Notes under the pieces: model-generated
What the model was told of the DNA's origin: nothing
Databases searched by the model: none
What the model saw: the letters and a program-made list of their open reading frames with translations, nothing else
Assembly (NCBI RefSeq): GCF_007991455.1
Contig: NZ_BJYJ01000010.1
Coordinates: 1-64,000, forward strand
Length of the DNA stretch: 64,000 bases
From: Chryseobacterium hagamense
Lineage (GTDB): Bacteria; Bacteroidota; Bacteroidia; Flavobacteriales; Weeksellaceae
Reading direction: 5' to 3'
Made by a program: the position numbers and the translations under genes
In this document: positions 7,708 to 15,892 of the stretch, one piece after another
How positions within the stretch are numbered: position 1 is the first letter of the stretch
Layout of the letters: each line of letters begins with the position of its first letter

Positions 7708-8816
7708 AAAATATTTTTATGATTTATTCTAATTGCTTATGTGTTAAGGGTAAAACAAATAGTATAATATGTGACTTACAAAGAGGTGATTATGAACCCA
7801 TCCCAAATGATTTATTTGACATCTTAAAAAGATATAACGGTAAAAAATCAATTGATGAAATAAAACATATTTTTAATAATGAATATGATAAAATTATAGA
7901 AGACTATTTTAATTTTTTATTTGAAAAAGAGTTTATCTTCCTAACGCATAATCCAACGTATTTCCCCAAATTAGAATTAAATTTCGATTATCCTTTTGAA
8001 ATTTCTAATGCAATAGTAGAAATTTCAACTGCAACTAAAACTTTTGAAATTTTCACAGAACTAAATAATATTAATTGCAAGTCTATTGAGATAAGGATTG
8101 CAAACGAATTGTTTGTCAAAAATATAAAGAATATTTTAAATTATATAACATTTCATGAAATGATAATTTCATCAATTTCGATAATAACAAACTATAATAA
8201 AAGCTTAAATGAAGATTGCTTAAAAGAAATTTTAAATGATAATTATAGATTAGCATCTGTTATAATTTTTAATTCTCCAAATGAACATTACATCGAATCT
8301 GACAGTAAAGACGGAAGAATTATTTTCTTTACAGTTCAAAATTTTATTGGTAATAAATGTTGTGGTAAAATAAGTTCTAAATACTTTTCTACAAATATTC
8401 AAATGTATACTGAATCCCTCCACCACAACTCCTGCCTTCACAAAAAGATTTCCATAGATTCAGAAGGAAACATCAGAAATTGCCCCTCTATGCCACAAAG
8501 TTTTGGTCATATTACGGACACGACTTTAGAAGAAGCGTTGGCACATCCTGATTTCAAGAAATATTGGAATCTCACAAAAGACAAAATAGAAGTGTGCAAA
8601 GATTGTGAATTCCGGTATATTTGTACAGATTGCAGAGCTTATACCGAAAGAACCCATACAGATGCAGGAGGGTTAGATGTATCAAAACCTTTAAAATGTG
8701 GCTATAATCCTTACACTGGCGAATGGCAGGAATGGAGCACTAACCCCTTAAAGGAGAAAGCCATAAAATATTACGGAATGGAAGAATTGGTGAAGAAAAA
8801 TGAAAACGGATTTTAA
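7704..8816 (+). CDS. gwsS: SPASM-domain peptide maturase (grasp-with-spasm system)
   Basis: 370 residues. The N-terminal part (about 1-75, with SNCLCVKGKTNSIICDLQRG) resembles the PqqD/RRE-like head of such maturases. The C-terminal SPASM region (about 245-345) has Cys residues in HNSCLHK, IRNCPSM, EVCKDCEFRYICTDC and LKCGYNP, arranged for auxiliary Fe-S clusters. I see no CX3CX2C radical-SAM motif; the place where it should lie (FPKLELNFDYPFEISNAIVE) has no Cys. This fits a SPASM protein that pairs with an ATP-grasp ligase. DNA before about 8400 is very AT-rich, while the SPASM-coding part is markedly richer in G+C, which suggests a mosaic gene. Confidence 0.85.
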   Translation: MKNIFMIYSNCLCVKGKTNSIICDLQRGDYEPIPNDLFDILKRYNGKKSIDEIKHIFNNEYDKIIEDYFNFLFEKEFIFLTHNPTYFPKLELNFDYPFEISNAIVEISTATKTFEIFTELNNINCKSIEIRIANELFVKNIKNILNYITFHEMIISSISIITNYNKSLNEDCLKEILNDNYRLASVIIFNSPNEHYIESDSKDGRIIFFTVQNFIGNKCCGKISSKYFSTNIQMYTESLHHNSCLHKKISIDSEGNIRNCPSMPQSFGHITDTTLEEALAHPDFKKYWNLTKDKIEVCKDCEFRYICTDCRAYTERTHTDAGGLDVSKPLKCGYNPYTGEWQEWSTNPLKEKAIKYYGMEELVKKNENGF

Positions 8817-9066
8817 TTGAGAAAAATATTCCTAATGGCGATGAGAATTCAAAGATTGAGGTTCTCTGTTTGAGAGTAGCAAACAAGTACCGTAAAAGAG
8901 CAATAGCTATTAATAATTTCAACAGTAAAATCCCTGAATTTTGGTATATTCTAATCCTTTTCACTTTGTACATCTTACTTTTTACTTCTTACTTCTTACA
9001 TTTTACATTTACTATTTACTTTTAATCACTATATTTGATCTGTTACTAAACATTAAAGAATTTACT
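8817..9066. other. Gene-free spacer after the RiPP cassette
   Basis: 250 bp with no supported ORF. The right half (about 8957-9025) is a degenerate T/A/C tract with repeated TTACTT- and TTTACT-like words. Confidence 0.5.
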
Positions 9067-9270
9067 ATGAAAAAATTAGGAATAGCCGCGGTTTTAGGCT
9101 TATTGTTTTTAAGCAGCTGTGCCGATAAAAAAGAAAACCGGGAAGAATTTAAGGATGACCACAACAAGGAATACATGAGAAACAGCCTGGGCGATACGGC
9201 CAACGCCCGTTCCGAATCTTCCGCTTCCGACAGTACGGCAATGAAACAGGATACCGCAACAACAAAATAA
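9067..9270 (+). CDS. Small acidic, Ser/Thr-rich lipoprotein
   Basis: 67 residues. The true start is the ATG at 9067 (MKKLGIAAVLGLLFLSSCAD), giving an ideal lipoprotein signal with Cys18. The mature chain is charged (KKENREEFKDDHNKEYM) and then a Ser/Thr/Asp tail ending DTATTK. It shares size, leader and tail style with the lipoprotein at 4273-4488; the two genes bracket the XRE/RiPP island. A G+C-rich hairpin follows. Function unknown. Confidence 0.75.
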   Translation: MKKLGIAAVLGLLFLSSCADKKENREEFKDDHNKEYMRNSLGDTANARSESSASDSTAMKQDTATTK

Positions 9271-9277
9271 ATACAAA

Positions 9278-9306
9278 GACCGCAGAAAAACCTGCGGTCC
9301 TGTATT
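9278..9306 (+). terminator. Hairpin after the 9067 lipoprotein gene
   Basis: Stem GACCGCAG / CTGCGGTC with a six-base loop, 8 bp after the stop. The following tail CTGTATTTAT is weak in T, so termination may be inefficient. Confidence 0.6.
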
Positions 9307-9366
9307 TATAAAGTGTCTTTAGCCAGCAATCGTTCCGTGTTACAGGACCATCAAGTTCCACTCTAT

Positions 9367-9590
9367 TTAACGCGAATCCGGACCTACTTCATTTATATCA
9401 AACGGGTTATTAAAGTTTAAACTGAAAGTCAGATTCCTGAATAAGGATTTTCAACAAGCTCACTCTAATCAAGTGACAAATGATCCCATTAATAATCAAT
9501 ACCTTGGATTGTTATACTAACAGAAGGGGCTTCCGGCATCCGGCATCCTTCTTCCCGCCTGTTAACCGGATTTCTGCGCTGATTTCACAT
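9367..9590. repeat. Dispersed element R1, copy C (diverged)
   Basis: It starts TTAACGCGAATCCG and carries CTTCCGGCATCCGGCATCC near the right end, in the same orientation as copy A at 3965. The right terminus is not clear. The two copies are direct repeats about 5.4 kb apart on either side of the RiPP island. Confidence 0.6.
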
Positions 9591-9603
9591 CAGGGCATGA
9601 CTT

Positions 9604-10527
9604 TTATTCGCCTAAATAAATAAAGGTATTGACCACCAGATAGGCCGACCGGTTGTCCATTGATTTACCGGCACCTCCGGTAGGAACTGATGCCGTTCCG
9701 GTCACCGTATGGATGTGCGCCCCTGCCGCAGCCGTATTGGTCAGCATTCCGATTCCGCCCCAGGCCGTCGCATTGGGATCGGGCTGATATCCGCCTGCAC
9801 CTCCGTTGTTTACCAGGGTGCCCCCCAGTAAGAATCCGCCGTCCGGAGATCCGTGCGTATGGGATCCTGCCGACTGCGCAATTCCCTGGATGGTTCCGGG
9901 AAGGGTGATATCGGGCAGATTGAGCTGGGAAATCCATAAAAAGTTATCTCCTCCCACGCTTCCGGGAATTTCTCCGTCGGCCTTCGTTTTCAGGGTACGG
10001 TCTCTCGCATCAGGAATATTTGCTGTAAAGCCCAGAAGCTGTGCCGTAGCTTTAGCCCCGTCAGGAAGTGTTGAAACATCCCTTCCGTCCAAAGCATACC
10101 AGCCTGCATGATCCGTACTCATGACGGAATTCTTAATATCGCCGGCAGATACCGTCAGGAAATTCCGGCTGTCGCCCTGCATCATTTTGACCCATACATT
10201 CCCGTCGAAAACGTACATTCCGACCGATGTGACATTGATGGTTTTGGTACTGGGGGTACTTACCGGATCGGTTATGTACACGATAACGCCCGCATGCTGG
10301 GCGGAATACCGGCTGTCTGCCGCCTTGATCTGGTCTCCGGTAAGTCTGGGAGGCAAAATACCTTCCGCAGAAGACCCGTCGTTTGTTCTGGCAACGACAT
10401 CCAAACTCGTTAGCGGCGTTACGGTATTGATACCAACCTGCGAAAAGGCGAGATTGGAAAATGCGGCAGCCAAAACGACTGTAAAAGTTGTTCTCATCCG
10501 TTTTAATTCTTTGCTGTTCATGTTCAT
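9604..10527 (-). CDS. Secreted tail-collar-like surface protein
   Basis: 307 residues with a signal peptide ending AFSNLAFSQ. The mature start VGINTVTPLTSLDVVAR is the hallmark of flavobacterial extracellular proteins whose N-terminus resembles tail-fibre attachment segments. The C-terminal half (about 190-307) is Gly/His-rich with SHTHGSPDGG, AHIHTVTGTAS and a final NRSAYLVVNTFIYLGE, as in phage tail-collar domains. It is probably a cell-surface structural or adhesive protein; no phage genes surround it. The start could also be the Met at codon 3 or 11. No T9SS tail is obvious. Confidence 0.65.
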   Translation of the reverse strand: MNMNSKELKRMRTTFTVVLAAAFSNLAFSQVGINTVTPLTSLDVVARTNDGSSAEGILPPRLTGDQIKAADSRYSAQHAGVIVYITDPVSTPSTKTINVTSVGMYVFDGNVWVKMMQGDSRNFLTVSAGDIKNSVMSTDHAGWYALDGRDVSTLPDGAKATAQLLGFTANIPDARDRTLKTKADGEIPGSVGGDNFLWISQLNLPDITLPGTIQGIAQSAGSHTHGSPDGGFLLGGTLVNNGGAGGYQPDPNATAWGGIGMLTNTAAAGAHIHTVTGTASVPTGGAGKSMDNRSAYLVVNTFIYLGE

Positions 10528-10739
10528 TAATTTTTGTAAAATATCGTTATCGATTTTACAATATGAAGCCAGCCGTTTTCTGGTTTTAGTGTTTAGGTGT
10601 GGTTTTTAATGGTTCAGATCTTGGAAACCTGTAAGATCCTTAAAACCGGTGGCAAATATAGAGACTGCCGCTCTTACGGAAAAGCAAACGGATGTCTGTT
10701 TTCCTGAAAATAGTAAGTATTTCCGCTTAACGGACAATC

Positions 10740-11618
10740 TTACATGCACATTTCTTCCATACAAATGCTTCTCAGATCAGGCTGAATCCCGGAATCCAGC
10801 AGTTTAATATAAGCTGAAGGGGAATAACCGGTCATGGCTTTAAATATAGCGGCAAACTTGCTGTGGGAAGAAAAACCGCATTCCTCGGCCAGGATACTGA
10901 TCTTGTACTGCCGGTATTTCTCGTCTTCTGAGAGCTTACCAACTATATATTCTATTCTTAAACGGTTGATATACGTTTTAAAATCTGTACTTTTATAACG
11001 GTTGATAATGAACGAAAGGTATTTGGTATTGGTATTCAGAGTTCCGGCAAGAAAAGGCAGGGACATATTTTTACGGTTGTACAGGGTTCCGTTTTCAAAA
11101 TCATCCAGAAGTTCCAGCAGCTTGTTTTCGGTTACGGAAGTCATTAAAGACTCGGTCCTTGGCCGGATCAGCTCTCTGTCATCTCCGAAGGACTCTTCAA
11201 TAGAAATATTGGCAAACCCAGATCTCAAATCTTCAACGGGACCGGATAGGTTGACCGCAGACGAACGATGCTGGTTCCTGAGCATCTGCCTGAGCCTGGA
11301 CCGTTGCTTCTTCCGGGTCTTCCTGAATCTAATGAAAGTTACGATCAGTACGCTGCCCAATATGATAATGGCGATATCTTTTACAGGATTCAGTAGGCTG
11401 TTTCCCATTTTTAAAGGAAGATCAGGTTTGGCAGGATAGGTTGAAGGAAGATAGGTTTCCTGTACCCCGGCAGAATGCTGTGAAGCCAGTAAAAAGCCGG
11501 TCACCTTTACTGGAGCCGACGGATATTGATAAGAGACAGAGGACCGTATTTTTCCCTGAGCCGTAAACGGTATCGAAATAATAATAAAAAACAAAAGTTG
11601 CTGAAAACTTTTAGACAT
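10740..11618 (-). CDS. Membrane-anchored AraC-family regulator lacking a sensor domain
   Basis: 292 residues: signal-like segment (1-22), a short linker of about 50 residues, a transmembrane helix (about 80-97, IAIIILGSVLIVTFIRF), a basic juxtamembrane stretch, then a C-terminal AraC double HTH (about 185-280) containing LAEECGFSSHSKFAAIFKAMTGYSPSAYI. Related flavobacterial proteins usually carry TPR repeats before the membrane helix; here that part is nearly absent. It should be a membrane-tethered transcription factor; the signal it senses is unknown. It lies beside the surface protein gene at 9604 on the same strand. Confidence 0.8.
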   Translation of the reverse strand: MSKSFQQLLFFIIISIPFTAQGKIRSSVSYQYPSAPVKVTGFLLASQHSAGVQETYLPSTYPAKPDLPLKMGNSLLNPVKDIAIIILGSVLIVTFIRFRKTRKKQRSRLRQMLRNQHRSSAVNLSGPVEDLRSGFANISIEESFGDDRELIRPRTESLMTSVTENKLLELLDDFENGTLYNRKNMSLPFLAGTLNTNTKYLSFIINRYKSTDFKTYINRLRIEYIVGKLSEDEKYRQYKISILAEECGFSSHSKFAAIFKAMTGYSPSAYIKLLDSGIQPDLRSICMEEMCM

Positions 11619-11861
11619 AAATCAAGAAATTATCATGGTTATTACAATAATCCATCATGTTCGCGTTGTGTCTTTTAGTTTTCACAAAATTAAGAATAAT
11701 TTATATTTTAATAAAATTTAATATATCCAATTAATTCTATAGTAAAATATAATTGCTTCTATCCATACTATGAAATTAATTTAACTTATCCTTTATAAAA
11801 TAATCAAAATACCGCTGTAACTATTTTTATTTTATGAAGACTGATTTATCGACATAATTAT

Positions 11862-11869
11862 TACATTTG
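11862..11869 (+). promoter_or_regulatory. Promoter -7 box (TACATTTG) of the thioredoxin-fold gene
   Basis: It fits TAnnTTTG, 18 bp before the ATG at 11888. This spacing excludes the upstream in-frame start at 11867. Confidence 0.6.
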
Positions 11870-11887
11870 CAATCAATAAAAAGTATT

Positions 11888-13057
11888 ATGAAAAAATTAG
11901 CAATATTCTCAGCCCTGTTTATTGGCGCTTTTTCCTTTGCCCAGGGAATTAAATTTGAAGAATCCAATTTCGCGACAGTTCTTGCCAAAGCCAAAAAAGA
12001 AAACAAGCTGGTCTTTATCGACGCTTATACCACCTGGTGCGGGCCCTGTAAATTGATGGCGAAAAACGTATTCCCGCAAAAAACCGTAGGCGATTATTAC
12101 AATGCGAATTTCGTAAATGCCAAAATCGATATGGAAAAAGGCGAAGGAATTGAAATTGCCAAAAAATATAACGTGAAAGCTTTTCCTACCTATCTTTTCG
12201 TCGACGGAAACGGAGAACTGGTACACCGGACTCTTGGATATGTGGAAGAAAACGACTTCATCCAGTTTGCCAAGGATGCGGGTGACCCAAGCAAAAGGCT
12301 GACTGCCCTGAAGCAGAAATTCGAAGAAGGGGAAAAAGATCCTGAATTCCTGAAAAACCTGGCCGGTCTGACGATGTACAGCGATCCCGAGTTTTCAGGA
12401 AAAGTAATGGAGCGTTATTTTAGCAGCAAAAATGAACTGGACAGAAACGATATCCAGATGCTTTTATCGGTAACGCAGACTTCGGATAGTCCGATGTATA
12501 AAATATTCCAGTCTAAGAAGACAGAGATTTCCAACATGATTACTCCTGAAAAATATGAGGCTATCGATAAAAGCATGAAGATCAGCGGACTTTTCAAGAA
12601 ATCCTATAATGCCGATACCAAATCATGGAATGACAATTATTTCCTGACGGAAGCGCAAAAGTTTATGCCGAAGGAAGAAGCTGAAAAAACGCTGAAAAAG
12701 GCACAGGCCAACAGAGCATTGAGAGATAAAGATATTGCCAAATACGAAAAGCTGACCCTGGAACTGAATAAAGATACTTCTGCGATGAGTTCGGAAGAAC
12801 TGAATTCCCTGGCATGGAACTTCTTTGAAAATGTGACCAATAAGGCGTCTCTTGAAAAAGCCGTGGCGTGGGCGCAGGAATCGGTGAAGAAAAATGAAAA
12901 TTACGCGAATACCGATACCCTGGCCAATCTTTATAACAAAACAGGCGATAAGAAAAACGCAAAATTCTGGGCGGAAAAATCCATCGCACTGGCGAAAAAA
13001 TCCGGTGAAGATTCAGCCGATACCGAGAAGCTGCTGAAGAGCTTGACGATACAGTAA
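11888..13057 (+). CDS. Secreted thioredoxin-fold protein
   Basis: 389 residues. A signal peptide (MKKLAIFSALFIGAFSFAQG) is followed by a thioredoxin domain (about 25-130) with W50-C51-G-P-C54 in YTTWCGPCKLM and the cis-Pro loop KAFPTYLFVDGNG. The remaining 250 residues are helical and TPR-like (SEELNSLAWNFFENVTNKAS, ENYANTDTLANLYNKTGDKK). It probably acts as a periplasmic thiol-disulfide oxidoreductase; the partner is unknown. A promoter box lies 18 bp upstream and a terminator follows 7 bp after the stop, so it is a single-gene unit. Confidence 0.85.
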   Translation: MKKLAIFSALFIGAFSFAQGIKFEESNFATVLAKAKKENKLVFIDAYTTWCGPCKLMAKNVFPQKTVGDYYNANFVNAKIDMEKGEGIEIAKKYNVKAFPTYLFVDGNGELVHRTLGYVEENDFIQFAKDAGDPSKRLTALKQKFEEGEKDPEFLKNLAGLTMYSDPEFSGKVMERYFSSKNELDRNDIQMLLSVTQTSDSPMYKIFQSKKTEISNMITPEKYEAIDKSMKISGLFKKSYNADTKSWNDNYFLTEAQKFMPKEEAEKTLKKAQANRALRDKDIAKYEKLTLELNKDTSAMSSEELNSLAWNFFENVTNKASLEKAVAWAQESVKKNENYANTDTLANLYNKTGDKKNAKFWAEKSIALAKKSGEDSADTEKLLKSLTIQ

Positions 13058-13064
13058 AATAGAG

Positions 13065-13094
13065 AAATCCGCAGATTGTTCTGCGGATTTTTTA
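13065..13094 (+). terminator. Terminator of the thioredoxin-fold gene
   Basis: Perfect stem AAATCCGCAG / CTGCGGATTT with a six-base loop and a T-rich tail. It lies between convergent genes and may serve both. Confidence 0.85.
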
Positions 13095-13116
13095 TTGACT
13101 CTTTAAATCTAATCTT

Positions 13117-13900
13117 TTAATTTTCCAATGGAATTTCCTTTTTATAAGCTTCAATCATTTTATCTCTTTTTTCCTTAGGAAAATTTGTTCTTTCAGAATA
13201 CGGGTTACTTTTAAATTCCTCTCTTTTTATTAAATATTGCTCACGGGTTACAGGCACTCCTTTAGTCATTGGTTTAATTTCAAGCTGCTTTTTTTCAAGA
13301 CCTATTGCTTTGAATGAGTGATACAACTTTTCATCATTAATTTCTAATATTAAACCTGTAAGCCCCTTAAACCTGTAAGGCCCTTCCGAAATGGGAATTT
13401 CCTTGGTATACCATGCCGTAAATATTCTATTATTAAAAACCGTTGTAGCTTTATTACATTTGTATCCAAGAACCGTTTTCATTTCATTATAGTCTGTCTT
13501 CCATTTTAAATAGGTACTTTCAAAAGTAAAAAAATCACGGGAAATATTTCCGGTATAATAGATTTTGGACCCCTCTCTATAAATGGAATATGATATTTTA
13601 TATTTTGGAAGGTCCGAAGCGCGGATTTCTACATTTGCGGAAGTCTGTGCGGCAATAGCTGCCTGTTCAAAAACTTTTCTTGCTGCTAAATACTGCTGAC
13701 TATAATATATTGATGAATTAGAATTAAAATCCAGAATCATAATTTCTTTTGATCTATGGGTTGGATCTATGTCTGTAGTATCCCGAATAAAAGAATATTC
13801 ATACTGTACCTCAAGATCAGAAAAAGATTTTTCTTGTTTTTGCTGAGCAAATGAAAACAAGCATGAAAAAAATTGAAAGTATTAAAAAGTAGTTGCGCAT
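13117..13900 (-). pseudogene. GLPGLI-family secreted protein, frameshifted in its signal peptide
   Basis: The body is a GLPGLI-family protein, with GPYRFKGLTGLILEIND as the signature; these are secreted Bacteroidota proteins of unknown function. The long frame opens only at a TTG (13860) in the sequence FSFAQQ, the end of a signal peptide. An ATG at 13900 starts an ideal signal (MRNYFLILSIF), but it is one base out of frame because of a run of seven A (13866-13872, T on the coding strand). With six, the two parts join into one protein. This could be a slipped homopolymer, phase variation or a sequencing error. Confidence 0.7.
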
Positions 13901-13917
13901 TTTAAAAATTTAATGAT

Positions 13918-14165
13918 CTATGGATTATAGCCATATTGTGGATTTTCAAAGGGACTGTTACAGTCATCCTCCATCTGTTGTAAATCTGTCATCCAACAAT
14001 CCTGCTGATCTTTAGGCCCGACTTCTACAACCTGCATATAGCACAAGATGAAGTGAGGACTATTGGATGATAAAAAACTTTTGATTCGATTGTCACTTCT
14101 TTGGAAGTATTGGCATTCATCATTCCGGCAACGCCAAAGGCTGCCAATAAAAAAATTCTTTTCAT
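13918..14165 (-). pseudogene. Small secreted Cys-containing peptide gene, frameshifted
   Basis: From the ATG at 14165 the frame gives a good signal peptide (MKRIFLLAAFGVAGMMNA) and then TSKEVTIESK, but it ends at a TAG after about 46 codons. Another frame continues without a stop from that region to the TAG at 13918, reading SPHFILCYMQVVEVGPKDQQ and then a Cys-containing tail ending FENPQYGYNP. One added base in the short A or T runs near 14072-14083 would fuse them into a secreted peptide of about 82 residues. It lies just upstream of the equally frameshifted GLPGLI gene. Family not recognised. Confidence 0.55.
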
Positions 14166-14340
14166 GTGTTTTGAATTTTGAAATTAATAATAATTTTTTA
14201 CACTAAAAGTATTTCGCGAAACTTTTTCCAAAGATCATCAACAATTCCCTAGCTAACAATTCCGAAAGAAATAAAAGGCTATTCCGTCTGGAATAAAAAT
14301 ATTCTCGTAAAAACAGTATCTTTACATTTCAATTTCCATT

Positions 14341-14727
14341 ATGATGAACAGCAGTATCGGTTTTAAAATAAAAAAATTGCGGGAACAGAAAGAAATATCC
14401 CAGGAGGATCTGGCTTTTCAGCTGGAGGTATCCCAGAGTTACCTCAGCAAAATTGAAAACGGGGCCATTGAAAAACTGGATTTCATTTTTATGCAGAAGA
14501 TTTCCGATTTTTTTAAAGTGGAACCCCGGTATTTTTTAGAAGGAGATACGATTGTCAACAATAACATTGAAAAAAGCACTAATTCTTCTGTAGGAAATAT
14601 TGGTGATACAACGATCAACAGTAATACTGATCAGAATTTATTGGAAAATGTGATCAGTAATCAGCATCACATCAATCAACTGATGGAAATGCAGAACAGG
14701 CTGATCGAAAAGCTGCTGAAAAATTAA
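14341..14727 (+). CDS. XRE-family helix-turn-helix regulator
   Basis: 128 residues. Residues 6-65 form a standard XRE HTH (KIKKLREQKEISQEDLAFQL, then VSQSYLSKIENG). A polar linker rich in Asn, Ser and Thr (about 77-100) is followed by a helical tail (NQHHINQLMEMQNRLIEKLL) likely used for oligomerisation. It stands alone between the broken GLPGLI locus and a terminator. Its target is unknown. Confidence 0.88.
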   Translation: MMNSSIGFKIKKLREQKEISQEDLAFQLEVSQSYLSKIENGAIEKLDFIFMQKISDFFKVEPRYFLEGDTIVNNNIEKSTNSSVGNIGDTTINSNTDQNLLENVISNQHHINQLMEMQNRLIEKLLKN

Positions 14728-14746
14728 CGTCACGTCAAAACATAAG

Positions 14747-14782
14747 AAAATCCGCTGCCTTTTCAGACAGCGGATTTTTATT
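14747..14782. terminator. Bidirectional terminator between XRE gene and fabH-like gene
   Basis: Stem AAAATCCGCTG / CAGCGGATTTT with a ten-base loop. A-rich and T-rich flanks allow use from both convergent genes. Confidence 0.8.
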
Positions 14783-14797
14783 TTAAAAGTTTTTTAT

Positions 14798-15820
14798 TTA
14801 ATATTCGAAAAGGACGCTTCCCCAAGTAAAGCCGCTTCCGAAGGCCGAAAGCAAGACCAGGTCTCCCCTTCTGATCTTTCCCTGCTCAATAGCTTCACTT
14901 AAGGCGATAGGGATGGAGGCTGCCGTCGTATTTCCGTATTTCTGGATGTTGTTGAAGATCTTCTCATCCGGCAGACCGAATTTCTGCTGCACATACTGGG
15001 CAATCCTTAAGTTGGCCTGGTGCGGAATGAACATATCCACGTCATCGATGGTTTTTCCGGCTTTGTCAAGGGCTTCCTTCATGGTTTCCGGGAATCTTGT
15101 TACGGCATGCTTGAAAACGAAGTTCCCGTTCATGATCGGATAGACTTCCTTATCGGTTACATTCTCCGGCTCTTTCCTCATGCGGTCGCTCCAGCCGTAT
15201 TTGGAACCCGGAAACTGGGTACACAGTTCGTCGGCATACTTCCCTTCGGAATGCATATTCACCGCCAGTACATCTCCTGCATCGTCATTGATGGTGGCAG
15301 AAAGAACGATGGCTCCTGCCCCGTCCCCGAAAATAACGGACACCCCTCTTCCCTCATCGGAAAAATCCAGCCCGAAGGAATGCACTTCCGCTCCCACCAC
15401 CAGAATATTTTTATAGGTTCCGGATTTGATGAATGCATTGGCTACACTCATGGCATAAACGAACCCCGAACACTGATTTCTGACATCCAGCGCACCAATG
15501 GTTCCGCAGCCCAGCATATCCTGCAACAGGACGCCGCAGCCCGGAAAATAGTAATCCGGCGAAAGGGTGGCGAAAACAATATAATCGATATCTTCTGAAG
15601 CCAGTCCTGCGTTGGCAATGGCTTTTTCGGAGGCTTTAAATCCTAAATAAGCGGTGGTCTCCTGCGCATCGTTACGGTGTTCGCGATGCCTTCTTTCCTT
15701 AATTCCGGTGCGCTCCGTAATCCACTCGTCGTTGGTGGTCATTAATTTGGCTAAATCATCATTCGTAACAACGTGATCCGGAACATGGAATCCGATCCCT
15801 TTTATGGTACTTTTAATCAT
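14798..15820 (-). CDS. fabH: Beta-ketoacyl-ACP synthase III family protein
   Basis: 340 residues of the KAS III family, which condenses acyl-CoA with malonyl-ACP to start fatty-acid or polyketide chains. Catalytic Cys117 is in VRNQCSGFVYAM, the His in IPHQANLRI and the Asn in KYGNTTAAS. The GDGAGAIVL glycine-rich loop is present. It is somewhat longer than the 317-residue E. coli enzyme and stands apart from plsX/rpmF, so it may be a secondary paralogue rather than the main FabH. The adjacent gene at 15893 is divergent, with a 72-bp gap. Confidence 0.88.
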   Translation of the reverse strand: MIKSTIKGIGFHVPDHVVTNDDLAKLMTTNDEWITERTGIKERRHREHRNDAQETTAYLGFKASEKAIANAGLASEDIDYIVFATLSPDYYFPGCGVLLQDMLGCGTIGALDVRNQCSGFVYAMSVANAFIKSGTYKNILVVGAEVHSFGLDFSDEGRGVSVIFGDGAGAIVLSATINDDAGDVLAVNMHSEGKYADELCTQFPGSKYGWSDRMRKEPENVTDKEVYPIMNGNFVFKHAVTRFPETMKEALDKAGKTIDDVDMFIPHQANLRIAQYVQQKFGLPDEKIFNNIQKYGNTTAASIPIALSEAIEQGKIRRGDLVLLSAFGSGFTWGSVLFEY

Positions 15821-15892
15821 ATAGTTTTTTAATTTTGGTAAAGATAAACTTATTTAATCCATAGTTTTTCAAATTATGATTATTTTTACCCT

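Noticed and set aside
9604..10527. Prophage remnant suggested by the tail-collar-like protein
   Set aside because: No other phage genes are nearby, and the signal peptide plus VGINT start is typical of host surface proteins in this group.
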